Assembly: GCA_029224185.1 (NCBI GenBank)
Contig: CM055211.1
Span: forward strand, 2,002,146-2,066,145
DNA length: 64,000 nucleotides
Origin: Karalla daura
Taxonomy: Eukaryota > Chordata > Actinopteri > Chaetodontiformes > Leiognathidae
Direction: 5' to 3'
Part shown: piece by piece, positions 11,102 through 24,024 of the stretch
How the letters are laid out: the number at the start of each line of letters is the position of its first letter
How positions within the stretch are numbered: position 1 is the first letter of the stretch
Notes under the pieces: model-generated
What the model was told of the DNA's origin: nothing
Database searches by the model: none
What the model saw: the letters and a program-made list of their open reading frames with translations, nothing else
Position numbers and translations under genes: made by a program

Positions 11102-11639
11102 TTGTCTCAGACTCAGATGACACGGGAGAGAGAGGGGCAGGGACAAAAGGGAAGAAAAAAACCTTTTGTGTCCCTTTTGTTTTTCCCTCTCCTGTGAGTT
11201 TGCTGACGTCGAGTGTGTGTGTGTGGGGGGGGTGAATGAATAAATAAAATAAATAAAAAGCCCATTTGCATGCTGCCAGGAGTGCTCACCTGGGCTGCTA
11301 TTACTCACCGGCTCTGGAGAGCAAGGTGGAATAGATTATAACGGCTGGGTGGCGGCTTGGCCCCCGCGCTCGTTTAGAAAACAGAGGGGGGATTTTGAGC
11401 GACCGGGCTCCATCTCCACGTCTTAAAAAGTGCCCTGACTGTTTAAACTGTAAGCGGTTTTACGACACCGGACGCTTGCTCTGGTCCTGCTGCAGGGATG
11501 GAGAAAGAATCAACAAAACAATCAAAGCTATTTATGTGATTCCACTGAGTGACGGGCGCTCTAGCTGCTCCCGGTCTCCTCTTTTCTGGGAGTGAGCCTG
11601 ACAGACCATCATCATTCCGGAATATTACCTCCATCCTGG

Positions 11640-11775
11640 TCCCGTCTATACAAATAATGTCGATTCATCACCTGCGGTGGCTCTGGAGCCGCACTAAATG
11701 CTAATGGTCTTGTTTATACACGTGGTTAAAGCCCATTGGAAGAATCCAGCGTGGATGGATCATCGGCGGTGAGAG
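11640..11775. promoter_or_regulatory. Candidate conserved non-coding patch, intron 3
   Basis: Unique, non-repetitive sequence of mixed composition between simple repeats, with no open frame and several TAAT/ATTA-type words. Conservation cannot be tested here; this is inference from composition only. Confidence 0.2.
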
Positions 11776-11871
11776 GCAATGGATAAGCAGCACCCGTCGT
11801 TCCCCTAGATGGAGTCTGCATAATGCAAGGCATGGATCATCCCCTCATGCCGTCTGCAGGCCGGCAGGTCC

Positions 11872-11873
<2 letters not shown>

Positions 11874-11904
<31 letters not shown>

Positions 11905-11918
11905 GCGCGCACACACAG
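11874..11918. repeat. (CA)n(CG)n microsatellite
   Basis: CA repeat with an internal CGCGCGCG alternating stretch, a Z-DNA-prone pattern. Confidence 0.96.
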
Positions 11919-12715
11919 GCTCCTTTTCCCGGAGATGTGAACGGGACGCGTCTCGCCGACGGTCGGGGAAAAAAACATCTGTAGCGGTTTGTTCGCCTGT
12001 GATGTTCCCCTTGAATTATGCAGAGTTATTCATAATTTGTGACCTCTGTCCATCTGCTAGTAGGAGGGAAAAAAAGAAGAAGAAAAAAAAAAGTGCGGCG
12101 CCGGATCTCCCAGGGCTGCCTGTGAGTAAATGAGGCCAAGAAATAGCAACTCTCAGTGGCAACCCCCGAGGTCGCGTGTAGGCAGAGAGAGGGAGAGGGA
12201 GAGGCAGAGAGAGAGAGTGTGTGTCCGGCTCGGAGCTTCCACTTTGTAAACAAATCCGGACCTCAGCACCAATTTGCAGGGGACGCCCACTTGGACACGC
12301 AGATAAAGCGTGAATAGCCTTTAATTCATGCTGCGCACTCCGCCGGGGACCTGCCCTCGTGCTCGGGCCCGGCAATTAGCTCCCATAGAAGGACGACGCA
12401 GCCCGATGTGTTCACGCATGGCCAGCTCTGCACACAAACACACTCCCCGCACGCACACACACAAACACACGCCCTCCCCCTCCCTCCCCCTCCCTCCCTC
12501 CCACCCGCGAGGCGACGTGCGGCCTGTTCGGGGACTCATCCAATTACAGTCATCTGGAGGTGACCTCTGGTCCGCTTTCTGTGTCACGGGCGGCGAAGAG
12601 AGCGACGGCGAGGAGAGGGAGGGAGGGGGAGGGAGAGAGAGAGAGAGGGGAGGCATCGGGGGCGATGTTTGGGGAGGGTGGAGGGGGGGGTGAGCGACGC
12701 CGCGGGGGAATGGCA

Positions 12716-12905
12716 TTATGCGGCATTACGCCGACAGCTCTGGGAGGCGCAGAGCCGCTGCTAGCGCCTGCTCCGCTAGTTCGCCGGGGCCGTCCTGGCA
12801 GCCTCGGAGCTATAATTGGGCCAGACCTTTGAGATGATGGCAGGCTCACACATCAGTGTCTGCTAAACGCTGGTGTCAACACGCCAGAGGAGCTGACTAA
12901 CAGGG
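12716..12905. promoter_or_regulatory. Candidate conserved non-coding patch, intron 3
   Basis: Unique block with CATTATGCGGCATTACG near its start and CTATAATTGGGCCAG in the middle, bounded by purine-rich simple sequence on the left and CT repeat on the right. Compositional inference only. Confidence 0.2.
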
Positions 12906-13360
12906 CTCTCTCCCTCTCTCCCTCCCTCTCTCTCTCTCCTGCGCTGACAGTGGCGCCGGTTACGTATGTGGGAGAATGCGGGAGAGCCGGGATGCTGATC
13001 TGGGATCGGGAAGTGAGGCACGAACTGATGCGGATGCGGAGATGGGAGGGGGGGGGGGGGGGTCGCTAGTTAAAGGTCACTTGTCTTGCTGCTTTCTTCC
13101 AATTCTCACATCTGTCTCCAGAGGAGAAACCTCTGAGGCTGGGAAAAGAATCGGGCGTGTGTGTTGTTTGTTTTTTCTGATTAAAGAAAAACAAAAAAAC
13201 AAGAGGCCCGAGACTTGAAGAGGCTGATGGAAAAGGCAAAACGAACACGATGCGATCAAAGCCGGAAAAAGAAGATGAGAGGAATACAAAAGGGCGACAC
13301 GCATCAAGCACGGAAAGATGATCAAAAAACGTTTTTGGTTGCGTTTTGTGCCGTACTCAC

Positions 13361-13516
13361 ATTGGTCGGCTTTGGATGGCGACGTGTGGTTGAGCCTCTC
13401 CAGCGAGTCGCTGCTGCCCTCGTCCAGGATGTAGTCGAAGTTGAGGATGAACATCATCACCACGCCCTCCTCGTTCTTCACCGGGATGATGTGGGTGGCA
13501 CACAGGAAGTCCGAAC
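13361..13516 (-). CDS. kcnh7: kcnh7 exon 3: PAS domain, last strands
   Basis: This 156-nt exon begins after GCGCAG (acceptor AG at 13518-13517) and ends at donor GTGAGT. It completes Gly103, encodes residues 104-154 and gives the first base of Trp155. The peptide has CATHIIPVKNEEGVVMMFIL, the final beta strands of the ERG PAS fold. It then diverges quickly in the start of the N-linker (DYILDEGSSDSLERLNHTSP). The IIPVKN motif resembles KCNH7 (THIIPVKN) more than KCNH2 (VDVVPVKN). Phase 1 at both ends keeps the frame with the flanking exons. Confidence 0.95.
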
Positions 13517-14103
13517 CTGCGCGTCGGGAAGTGAGAGTCAATACTCCAGCCCCATCAATCTATCGGCCGAAGCTTGGCAACTTCTGTGCAAAAACAACAA
13601 CAGCAGCCACTACCAGTGTAACAGAGGGAGCTTTTCCGTTTGACATTCAAGCATCTTATTCCGGACTGAATGCGTGCGCAGAGAAAAACCAGGGCGGAAA
13701 GGTCAAGAGCAGCGGGCCTCCGGAGCCGAATGATTTCATATAGCCAGACGTGCCCTGCGGGCCATCCTGGGACCGGCTGCAGCACGATCGAACTCAATGC
13801 AAACAAGTTAACATCGGGGCGCTCTCCAATTACTCCCATGCTGCGTCGCCCCGGATGACGAGGCGCGCAAAGTCTTTTCTTTCCTTTCTTTCCGCAGCAC
13901 GGTCCTTCCTCACAGCTCAGGCTCGGGGAGGGGAGGGGGGGGGGGGGAAATATATGTAATTGCTCTCCGTTGTTAAAGTCCAATTAGAGTTGCCGATGGC
14001 TCCACAGTGGGAGGCAAATTTAGCCCAGCCCTGCTCGGCTGCTAATGCCGCGCACGTCTAAATGTTCCCAATTTATCAAACAGCAGACAAGAGGTTAACG
14101 GGC

Positions 14104-14138
14104 GGGGGGGGGGGGGGGGGGTGGGGGGGGTGGGGGGG
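14104..14138. repeat. G-rich homopolymer tract
   Basis: 18 G then two further G blocks separated by single T. Confidence 0.96.
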
Positions 14139-14249
14139 AGACGGGAGATGGCGCGCTACTTGGTGCCAACTGTCTGGTCTCTGCCTCAAACGCGCGGAGA
14201 GGGGGAAAGGGATAAAGATGCTTTAAATTGGCTCCATTGATGAGTTTGG

Positions 14250-14251
<2 letters not shown>

Positions 14252-14288
<37 letters not shown>

Positions 14289-14298
14289 TCTCTCTCTC
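14252..14298. repeat. (CT)n microsatellite
   Basis: CT repeat with one CA interruption. Confidence 0.97.
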
Positions 14299-16042
14299 CG
14301 GGATCACTGGCGTAGAAAATGAAAGGTATATTAAAGTTTTAAATAATGAACGCGGACAGCTCTGGAAGATGCTCTCCCTCACATTAAGCTCTAAGTCCTG
14401 CTGTCACCAGGAGGCTATTTATAGCTCGCCCAGCAGGCAGCCGGGCCTACAGCACTTCTTTTCTGGTGGGGGGGGAGACGCGCAGACACACACACACACA
14501 CGCACGCACACACACTGCTGCGCACGCACACCAAATAATTGCCACGATGCACGCATCTCTCCTCATTTTCCCACATTTTACCGTCCAAGCTGTGAAGGCG
14601 CACAGCGGAGCAGCTGCTTCGCCCGACTGGGGTTTGATTTATGTACGGGGGAACCCTGATTCCGCTGGGCTAAGCAGCAACCTGCCCCTAATAGTACATC
14701 AGTGTCACAGTGAGTGGCTGGAGCCATTAATTTCAGTGGTGGGGAGAGTTGGGAGAGGAGGGGGGAGGGGGTAAAAGGAGCGTTGTGGCTTCCTACCCGC
14801 TCTCACCCTCCTCCTCTCCTGCCTTTCACTGACAGGATGCAAAAGAGGCTCCCGGCACGGGTGGAGGCGAGTTTCATGGCTTCCAGGAGGAACACGCTGT
14901 GCCCCTCCGTCAGGGGGAGAGAAACCGCCCGTCACCTCTGGCTTCTCGGCTAATATACGCGTGCGTCTCGCCACTTGAAAATCCTCGTAAGTAATAGGAT
15001 TATGTCGGGGTTGAAGCCGTCGTCTGTTCCCGAAATCCTCCGCCATTCATTTTGTTTAGCAAATTCGTATTAAAATGATCAACGGGCGTCTCCATGGAAA
15101 CAAGTGAGCCGCGCTGGAGGAGAGCTGAACTTTCCCGTGCCAACTTGGACATTCGGCTCAAAGCGGCAACTCGCGAGACGCGTCCGACGATGTCTGCCTG
15201 TCGACGGAGAGTCTGCGGCAAACGAGTCGGGCAAAAGCGGGGCGACGCTCCCAACTTTCGTCAGACCTCAGATCCCTTTTGTCCGAGCTCAGACGGAACT
15301 TTGTGCGAGCGGCACCAGGGGCTCGTTTCCTCCGGAGCGGAGCTGGCAGGCGGGCGAAACAAATACACCGCGGGAGGCTAAAAGTCACGTCTGCGCCTGT
15401 GGTTCGGATCCACGGTCTGTCGTTGTTGTGTGTGGTGGGTGAGGGCGAGGTCAAACACACACACACACACACACGCTCACGTCCAGATCCACATGCTCAA
15501 CCGCGAGGATGCAAAACAAATCATTGAGAACACAGACCAACGAGGCCGGCTCACACACGTAAACCCCAGCCGGTTGTGTGCTACGCTCTAAAAATAAGCA
15601 GCTCGGAAACTATAGGCATTGATAATTCATAGGCGCCATACGTATGATGCCCTATAAAAGCGTGACGCTCGTCTTGGCAACAAGACAATCTGAGCAGCTC
15701 GGGCCGCTTTGTGCGTCTGCGTCTGTGATGGAGCGAGACGGGAAAACGCATTAGCACGAGAGGCTCTGAAAAAGAAAAACGCCTAAATTTAACTAACGAC
15801 GAGTACGTGCGCGGAAACGCTCACTTAATTTTTCCATTTGACTCTTTGCCGCTATCGACCGCCCGGGCCGCCCGTCATCGGGTTAATCAATGTGTTGCGT
15901 GTGCGCGGTGATGTGTCAGACGGAGGAAAACACACAGTTGTGCGTGAAAGAGAGGGAGAGGAGAGGACGGCCGGACGACCAGGGACAGGGGTTTACTCCT
16001 CACATCAGGAGTGTGAGGAGGACAGAGCTTTATGTGTGTGTA

Positions 16043-16537
16043 CCCCATAGACTGTATGTAAAAGATGGACGTTAAGGCAACGAAAAACTCTCCAAATATA
16101 TCAAAAAGCGTTACAATACAATTCACCTTTTAATGGTGCCAACAGCTAAAGTTGCTCATGTGATCAGGTGGTGAAATACAGTATGCGTGGGTGCCATTTG
16201 TCCCTTACTGGCAGCCGTAGTTTCAAGATGGCGGACTGTCATAGTGCTACCCTGCAAGCTTACCAATCCAACCAATGTGTCAGATTATTAGTGGAGGTCA
16301 TAGAAAACATAAATGCTCACTGACTTTGGGAAGTAAAAATATTACTCATTATCCCTTTAAATACTTAAAAAAAATTTGGTGTGTCTATTGGCAACCCTTG
16401 ATAAACTGGTTGGCTCTTCGCTCTTCTCTAGCCCTGCCCTCTCATCCAAATGTGGTTTCATCTGGCTCCAAAGATTCAAGATGGCGGCGCCCTGTGAGCC
16501 AGACCTCTGGCTGGTGATGTCACGGAGGGTGTACAGT
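16043..16537. mobile_element. Candidate degraded MITE-like non-autonomous DNA transposon
   Basis: The left end carries CATAGACTGTATGTAAAAG followed by ATGGAC (16046-16070), a word I recall as the terminus of an abundant teleost interspersed repeat, usually paired with its inverse next to a GTGATGTCAC segment. Here GTGATGTCAC is at 16515-16524 and ACTGTAC (minus strand) at 16537-16531, a weak inverted match to ACTGTAT. The 13-mer TTCAAGATGGCGG occurs twice inside (16222-16234 and 16475-16487). The block is AT-rich and CpG-poor compared with its flanks and encodes no transposase. Boundaries are approximate. Confidence 0.4.
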
Positions 16538-16980
16538 GTGTGTGTGTGCGTGTGAGTGTCTTGTAAGTATTAACCTCCGCTTTGACTCGCCCGTCTGTCC
16601 ATTTGTGCTGTAAATCTGCGTCGGGATGCAAACCGCCTCGTCGCGTTTTTCCATTACCCGTCAAAGACGTGCGATGAGGCACAACAGAGCGAAGCCGTTC
16701 TCGAGTCCAATAAATCTCTTAATACAATTCATATTCCATTTCGCCTCCCTTCTCCCCCCCCCCTCCATTTGCTGTTATCACTCACTTCTTTCTGTTCACC
16801 CACTATCTGCCCGCACCGGGCTCCTTTTCTTCTCCCCGCGTCCTCGTCTGTCACTCTCGCCTCCCCTCACTGTTATTAAACCCATCCTGCCGCTCGTTTG
16901 TTTTCTTTCTCGCTTCCTGCTCCTTCTTCGCCGTCCCAGCTTCTCTTTTCAGCCTCAGTGCAGCCCCCCCCATCTCCCCT

Positions 16981-17014
<34 letters not shown>

Positions 17015-18494
17015 CCCTTATCTGTCCATGTCTCTCGGCCTGAGAAATGAGAGCTGCCCGGCAGCTTCTCTGCAGGAAGGCCACCTGACGTGTTATAAGT
17101 GGACAGATCAAACAGATCTCCGGCGCTGCTGCCGATGCAAATTTCGGCCCGTCTGCCTGCACATCCTGCCTCGGCGGAGGGTCAAAGGCAAACACGCACA
17201 CACACACACACACGCATACACACAGAAAGACGCACGGGAGCAGAAATAACATTTACATTTCTCACTTTTCAGACGGACGAGGGCGCGTGCGTGCCCGCGT
17301 GCGCGCACAGATCCTGGTTAAACACTGCAAACGCAGACACAAACACACAGCGCTGCCGGCAGCATTAATTAGCAGACTGCTCCCTGTCCAACCACATCTA
17401 ATAAGCGGGCGATGGAGCCGCTTTTACACCGTAATGAGAGTAACGCGCCTCGGAAGAAGACACGGAAACGGGCAAGCTACGCTCGGCTAAACTCGGCTCT
17501 CGCTCCTCTCCTCCCCTCCCCTCCCCGCCCCCCCGCCCCGCCCCCCCGCCCCGTCTGAACGCATCAGGTGCTGATGGTGTCGCCGCGTGCCGACCGAAAA
17601 CAGCATGACTCAGCGTTCCCCGACTCGCATCCTCCCTCCGTCACGGGTGGATGGAGCGAAAGACAAACAAGATCTTTCCGTCTCCTGCTCTGTAATCCTC
17701 CGAGGGTGACGGCCGGAGGAGGAGGAGGCGGAGGAGGAGGAGGAGGAGTGCTGACTCGCGCTCTGTGAGTGCAAGCAATCTCGAAACTTTGCTGCGGCCA
17801 AAGTTGGAAAAACACGCAAAGTGGCGCATAAACCTTACGTGTGTGTGTATATATAGCTACACACACATACAGAGAGCGAGAGAGAGAGTCTGATAACAGG
17901 CCGATAAGCTCGGAGCGCTGCTCCCACATTGTTACGCTGCTGTGTCAAAGTCAAGCCGTAAGCCTTAAGCCCGAGAGGAAACGCGGGTCTTATCGATTTA
18001 AACATTTTCCACTCGGCTTCATTTCCTCCCCGACGCGGCGCGGCCTACCTGGATTAATAGGGCTACCTGGTAATCTGCTGCTACACAGATGGCTGGGCAG
18101 GATGACAGCCCGGCGTGCTAGCAAACCGCATGCACAGAATATGCCAGAATCGCAGAGCCATTCTCGCACCAGAAAGACGCGCCGCTTTGGCGCGGGCCGC
18201 GGCATCGACGCGGGACTGTGGGGGATTCGGGGGGTGGGTTTTAGTCGGTTAAACCAAAAAGATTTAAAAAAAAAAGAGAAAAGGAAAAGATAGGCCGGCC
18301 CATGCGTGCAAAGTCACCTCCACGCCTGTTTGTTTTGGACTGGATGCCTTTCCAATAAACTGCTTTGGATGACTGGTCCAAGCCCGAGACATTAGTCATG
18401 GAATGAACACAATTATACGTGCGGACAGATGGATAAATGTGGCTGCTCATCCAAAAAGGAAAAAAAAACGAGAAGGGCTGCATGACAAACGGGA

Positions 18495-18514
18495 GGGGGG
18501 GGGGGGGGGGGGGT

Positions 18515-18561
<47 letters not shown>
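18495..18561. repeat. 67-base G tract (one T)
   Basis: All G except T at 18514, with 47 uninterrupted G from 18515 to 18561. It is the longest homopolymer in the window and may be mis-sized in the assembly. Confidence 0.95.
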
Positions 18562-18563
<2 letters not shown>

Positions 18564-19498
18564 GGGCTGGGGGAAGGTGACTCCTCGGCGCGTGAAGTGA
18601 CCTTCGGGATTCTTGGATCGAACGCCGTCACCACTGCTGGACTTCAGCGCAGAGTTCAGGTGAGGACACACTGATTCACCGCCGACCAACTGTTCCCACA
18701 GAGCTGCGCCTCCATGACACACGGCTATCCAATACACCCCTCCAACACACACACACACATCTATGATATCACCTCCCTTCCCTGCCAACTCCCGATTCTT
18801 CTCCTCATCCTATATTAATTACACTATGTGGAGGTAACGTGGGTTCAGCGTTATTTTAAGCTCCGGGGCTCGGTGCTCGGCGGCTCCCCCTCGCTCCGTC
18901 TTCTCACTCTCAGTTCATTAACAGCTCCCGGGCCACTCTGTTTGTCGTGGGTTTTAGGTTTTATGAGGTGAGAACGACGGCCGACGTGTGCGTCAGGGCC
19001 CGTTTGGGGGGGGGGGGGCACGGTTCTTTGTCGCCGTTTTCTGCACCCAAATTATTCAAGTAAATGAGTGAATCATTGATGAGGAGTCTCAAAAGCTCCG
19101 ATTCAAAGAGCTTAATTTGCTTATTATCCAATTATTTTGCAGGCTTGGATCTGGAGCTGACCGATTCATTTTTTCAGTTTTGTACGCAGACAGGTCAGAA
19201 AGTGAGAGCTTCACCTTTTTTCTGCCTTTTTTCTCTTTGGAGACGTTTAGACACTACGAGATGTTTCCTCACACGCCGATGGTCTCCCCGCCTGGGCAGG
19301 AAAAGCCTGAATCATTGAGAGAACGGCATTCGCCGATCAGTTCTAATTTCAAGATGCTGGAAATTTCATTAGATTCTATTTCCACCATCAATAATTAACA
19401 CAATGCAGCTCCACGTGCAGCTTCGGCTAAACTGCAGCGACGCGCACATTAAAATGCATTCGATCGAGCGTGTCCTCGCTCTCTCCCTGTCGCAAACA

Positions 19499-19547
19499 GA
19501 CACGCACACACACAGACACGCACGCACACACACACACACACACACAG
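19499..19547. repeat. (CA)n imperfect microsatellite
   Basis: CA repeat with GA and CG interruptions. Confidence 0.95.
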
Positions 19548-19704
19548 ACCAGTTTAACATCTGCTGACTGGCGGCGTCTGACAGTGATTGTGGGATGGAG
19601 CCGTGCTGGAATCTTGATAGCCCTCATTTGGAGCTGAGAGGATCGCAGTCGAAATCATTTTCAACTGCAGCCTCTGTGCGTGTGTGTGTGTACAGTACCT
19701 AGCG

Positions 19705-19706
<2 letters not shown>

Positions 19707-19751
<45 letters not shown>
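19707..19751. repeat. (GT)n microsatellite
   Basis: Uninterrupted GT repeat of 45 nt. Confidence 0.97.
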
Positions 19752-19755
<4 letters not shown>

Positions 19756-21251
19756 AGTGACAGTGATGCGAGCTGAGCCTGCAGCAGCGGGGAGCTGTTG
19801 TTTGCTGCCTGGCTGCTTTAGGGCCTGCGCTGACATCTCCCTCATTGTGCCCCCCCTCCCCTCCCCTTCCCTCCTTCCCTCTCTCTCTCGGTCTCTGTCT
19901 CTCTCTCCCTCTCTCCCTCTGTCAGGCGCTCGGCGGGAAGCGTCTTCTTCTCGGCACGGCCAATTGTCATCACGTCGACGCTCCGTTTTCTGACCTCCAC
20001 GTTACAGCACAGGCCTACAACCCCCCCTCCCCCCCCCAAACCTCGTCCACACCCCCTCCGATGGCAAAAACGTAGCAGTGGTGTTGCATTCAAAAAAAAA
20101 AAAAAGAAGGGAGTTGACCTTCCCGGGCAGGGCGCAAGGCTTTACTTCCATTCTGGGGAAATGTGATCCCTTTCCCCTTCTCCGCCGAGAACATTCGGTT
20201 GTTCTCAGAGCTGTTTAGCGCTGATGCCGGGCGCTCTAATCCAGGCGGGAGAGCGCGCTACTTTATCCCCCGGGGATACACTATCATCACGCCGGCTCGG
20301 CCGGAGTCCCGTAACCCCCTGGAAGGTCACATGTCAAATCACGGGCGCCGCCGAGAACATCCCACGAGCCGCTTTTTGGAGGGAAGGAACGTACGTCACG
20401 CGTGCGGCCTAATTGAAGAGGTGTGGGGGGGGGGGGTAGTTATGGGACTCTCGGTGAGCTCGAAGCTGCTCGATACCATCCAGTGCCTTGATCGATTACA
20501 GTGAGACGCAGGTGGAACTCTCCGGCGAGATCTCGATCGGTGGTTTTCGCACAGTTTGGACGGCATCTTGCATCCCAATCAGTGCAGCCTCACACACTCA
20601 CACACACACACAGCTTATTTTCAGCCTGTCAACACACCTGAAGTGCGGCGGAGTAAACACAGACTGTGGGTATTTCGAATAATAAGGTCGGTGCGAAACA
20701 AATAAGAGCGGGATGAATAAAAAGCCAAACGGGAGACTTCCTGCTTTACAGGAAGCCCCGAAGCTAGGAGACGGGGACTGAGGGGGGGAAGAAAAAGAAA
20801 AAAATCCTGTAAAGCCGCCTGGCTCTGCATTAGAGGCTGGCGGCCAGCTGCCTGCGTGCGCGCAAACAGAAGGCCTCGTAATATGAAAGGACCCTCCAAC
20901 CAAACAATCACAGCCTGCGCCAGAGGAGACGGGCAGGATATTTGAAGAGGACGATAAGACGCCAGGCCCGCCGCCGAGAAACCGAGGAGCTGCTTCCTCT
21001 AAGTCACTTCATTTGACGCTCATAAGGGGGAGATGGGGAAGATAATACTGCGACTGTGAGACGGATCTGTCTGCAACACAGCGATACTAAAGGTCCGAAA
21101 TCTATAACGGTGCACCTCCGCTCCCAGGTGCCACTGCCTTGTCTAAAGTAATGGGACCTGTGGGTGTGATACAGTGATCCGCTGCAGCTTTTCGAGGATG
21201 TGGAGGCAGCCGATATTGCCCGCACTAGAAAACTGCAAAATCGATGTGGAA

Positions 21252-21300
21252 AGAGAGAAGAGAGAGATAGAGAGAGAGAGAGAGAGAGGGAGAGAGAGGA
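21252..21300. repeat. (GA)n imperfect microsatellite
   Basis: GA repeat with several G/A interruptions. Confidence 0.95.
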
Positions 21301-23967
21301 GGGAACACAATGAGAGGAAAAAAAAAAGTCCACTCCACGCAATATGTCAGCAGGTAACGACTCCGATCAGGACCTGATTATGTCGTCCATTATTCAGAGG
21401 GTGAGGCGCTGCGTTATTTAGGAGACGCACGGGGCCCTCAAGGTCGCGGCGTCTCGTTGCGGCATCCTCAGGTAAAGCTCTTCCTAATCGTGTGAGAGCG
21501 AGGCTGCCAAATGATCGGGTGACCGGTGGGGAGGGAGGGGTGGTTGTGTGGGGGGGGGGTATCGAGTGCTCGCGGCACTCAGGCAGGGATTTAATGTCTC
21601 CGCTCCGGGATCGCTGGGGCTAAATTTAGGTTTGCTTTTGGTCGGAGGAGCTGCCCGAATCCCAATGTCGATGTCTTAAAAGTGGGAGCGGAACGACGCC
21701 TGATTGAATCATTCGTCCTCGGTTGTGGAGCGGTTGTGTTTACATCCCGGGCCTCGCGGTTGCGGGATTCAATACGTTGTCTGGCCGTATTTTTTTCCAC
21801 GCGAGCTGTTCCAAACACCTCTGTGTCCCGCTGTTGACTGTGCACATATCAGCAAATCATCTCCTTGTTTGCCCAGGCTCAGGGCCGAGGAGCCCGGGCG
21901 TAAATCGAGAGATTGTTGCGCCGAAAAGGCAAAAGCCTCTGCCCTCGCCCTTTTCATTTGGTTTCTCGGTGGCATCAAATGCCTTGAAAGCAAACAACCA
22001 TTTGTCCTGATCGTAATCCGGCGCGATTGTCAGATTCTCTAGTTTCCGACGGCACCCCGAACGCCCCTTGTTATTAGGGTGGCACCCGAGGGGAAGGGGG
22101 GGGGGTGCGTAAAGTTCAGGGTCAGCGGCCAATCACCGCTGCTTGACCACTTCTGACACAGATACAATGCCATGGACTGAATCAATACAGTTGTCTTTGA
22201 TGTGTTGGATGTGTTCAACAGGGGGCCCCCTAGTGGCCCGGGGGACCCGAGCAGCTGCTTTTCTGCATGGACACCGACTCCGGGGGTTGTTATTCTGTCC
22301 GTATTTACATTAGTGAGTTACTGCCGGAGTGTTGAGATTGATTTTGCAGCGCATCATTAGGAACGCGAGCGATTAATTGATCTTGCCTTTTAATTTGTGC
22401 GATACGAGCGTCTCCCTCCTCCCTCCTCCCTCCCTCCCTCCCTCGCTGTCGCAGCTTGTCCGTCTGTGCGTAGATAGATGACACGCCGCCTCCGGGCTTG
22501 TTTGACGATCGGGATTAGCGCGAATGTGACACGTCGACGCAACGTCTCGGAGAGGCCGGGAGGAGCGGAGCGGGATTATTTGAGAACATTTACAAACAGC
22601 GCGCTAAGCTGCTCATCCGGATGCGGAGGGTGGAGTGAAGGGGAGGGGGGGGGCGTCGGATGCCGCGGCTCGTCGTGGCTGATTCGATATGACCGGAGCG
22701 CCCGGGGAGGAGAGCCAGGTGACGCTCAGAGCGTCAGAACGGGAAAAAAAAAAATGCCGCCGAGGAAGACGTCAGGTCTCATTCGCCAGACTGACAATGA
22801 CGCTCCGGGCACGAAACCACGCAGGTTCCTCCCGTACCGAACGCGCTGGGACCCACCGTCTGACATCACCGGGGGGAATGTAGTCTGACAGGAAGGGAAG
22901 GGGGGGGGGGGGCGCGACGTAAACACAAGCGAAAGCAATTAGGACGTCACTGGCACGTACTGTAAGTGGCCCTGGAACTGTAATTCCATTAGCGAGCGGT
23001 GCGGAGGCCTGACAGGCTCCGGTTGCTGTCACCCCTCGTCTAATCACGCCGGCGCCTCCCAACGGCTTAAGTCGAGCTGTCAGGGAGTCGGCTCCGGGAG
23101 GAGGAACCCAACAGCAGCGGGGTGCGTCGGGGCCGGACGGGGAGGAGGCAGGAAAACGGAGGCGACGCATACAGATGGAGACAAATGAGAGGCTTCGGAA
23201 ATGCCAGAACGGGAGAGGACAATCCGAGTCCGTCAGGGTTTTTTTCTTTTCTTTTTTTCGGGTTGGAGAGTACAACTGGCTGCGTTTGCCGACTCGGTCT
23301 AAATCGAAGTGACGGTGCGCAGTGCTGATCCCGGCCTGGCATTTAGTGGGTGGGCGGGCCGGGAGACGCCGGTGGGAAGCGACGCTGTCTGAGCTGACAC
23401 GCACGGGCCGAGCTACAATCAGGCCCGAGACGCAGATGATATGTATTTATGTGTTTGACCCCCGGTTGAAGAGAGGCTGACAAACACCTGGAAGCCATTT
23501 TTGACAGTCCCTTCTGATTCAAACCCTTATATCTAGGAAATACATCTTTTAGGGAGAGATCTACAGTTCTACAGGATATAGACTCAATGGACTGAATGTA
23601 AAACGCTACACGTTTTCTTTTCCTCTACCGCTCACTTTATCTTGTTCCTCTACATCATGTAAAATGCATTCGTGCCACCCGTCGTAATGGGGGAAAACAT
23701 TACACGGATTGCGTACGAGACCTTTACCACTCGGAGGCATGTACCGACTGGCAGCAGTCGGATTTAATGAATGGGGTGGGGGTGGGGGTGGGGGGGGGGC
23801 GGCCACGCGGCGCACGTGTGTCACGCTCATTCACAGATGTGCTCCGGTCTAATCTGTGAATGGGATCACGCTCGGAAATCCCAGTCTGACGGGCCGGGAG
23901 CGCTTTCAATCAACCTGTGCAGCGGCAGCTGCGGCAGTAAAACCTTTAAAGTGCAAAATCTATACGA

Positions 23968-23969
<2 letters not shown>

Positions 23970-24018
<49 letters not shown>

Positions 24019-24024
24019 GGGGGG
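23970..24024. repeat. (GT)n followed by G run
   Basis: GT repeat of about 46 nt ending in a run of G. Confidence 0.97.

Larger units (their letters stand above)
9215..13360 (-). other. kcnh7: kcnh7 intron 3 (between exons 3 and 4)
   Basis: This 4.1-kb intron contains CT, GT, CA and G-rich simple repeats and two unique patches that may be regulatory (11640-11775, 12716-12905). The remaining sequence is CpG-rich with no recognised exon or RNA gene. Confidence 0.9.
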
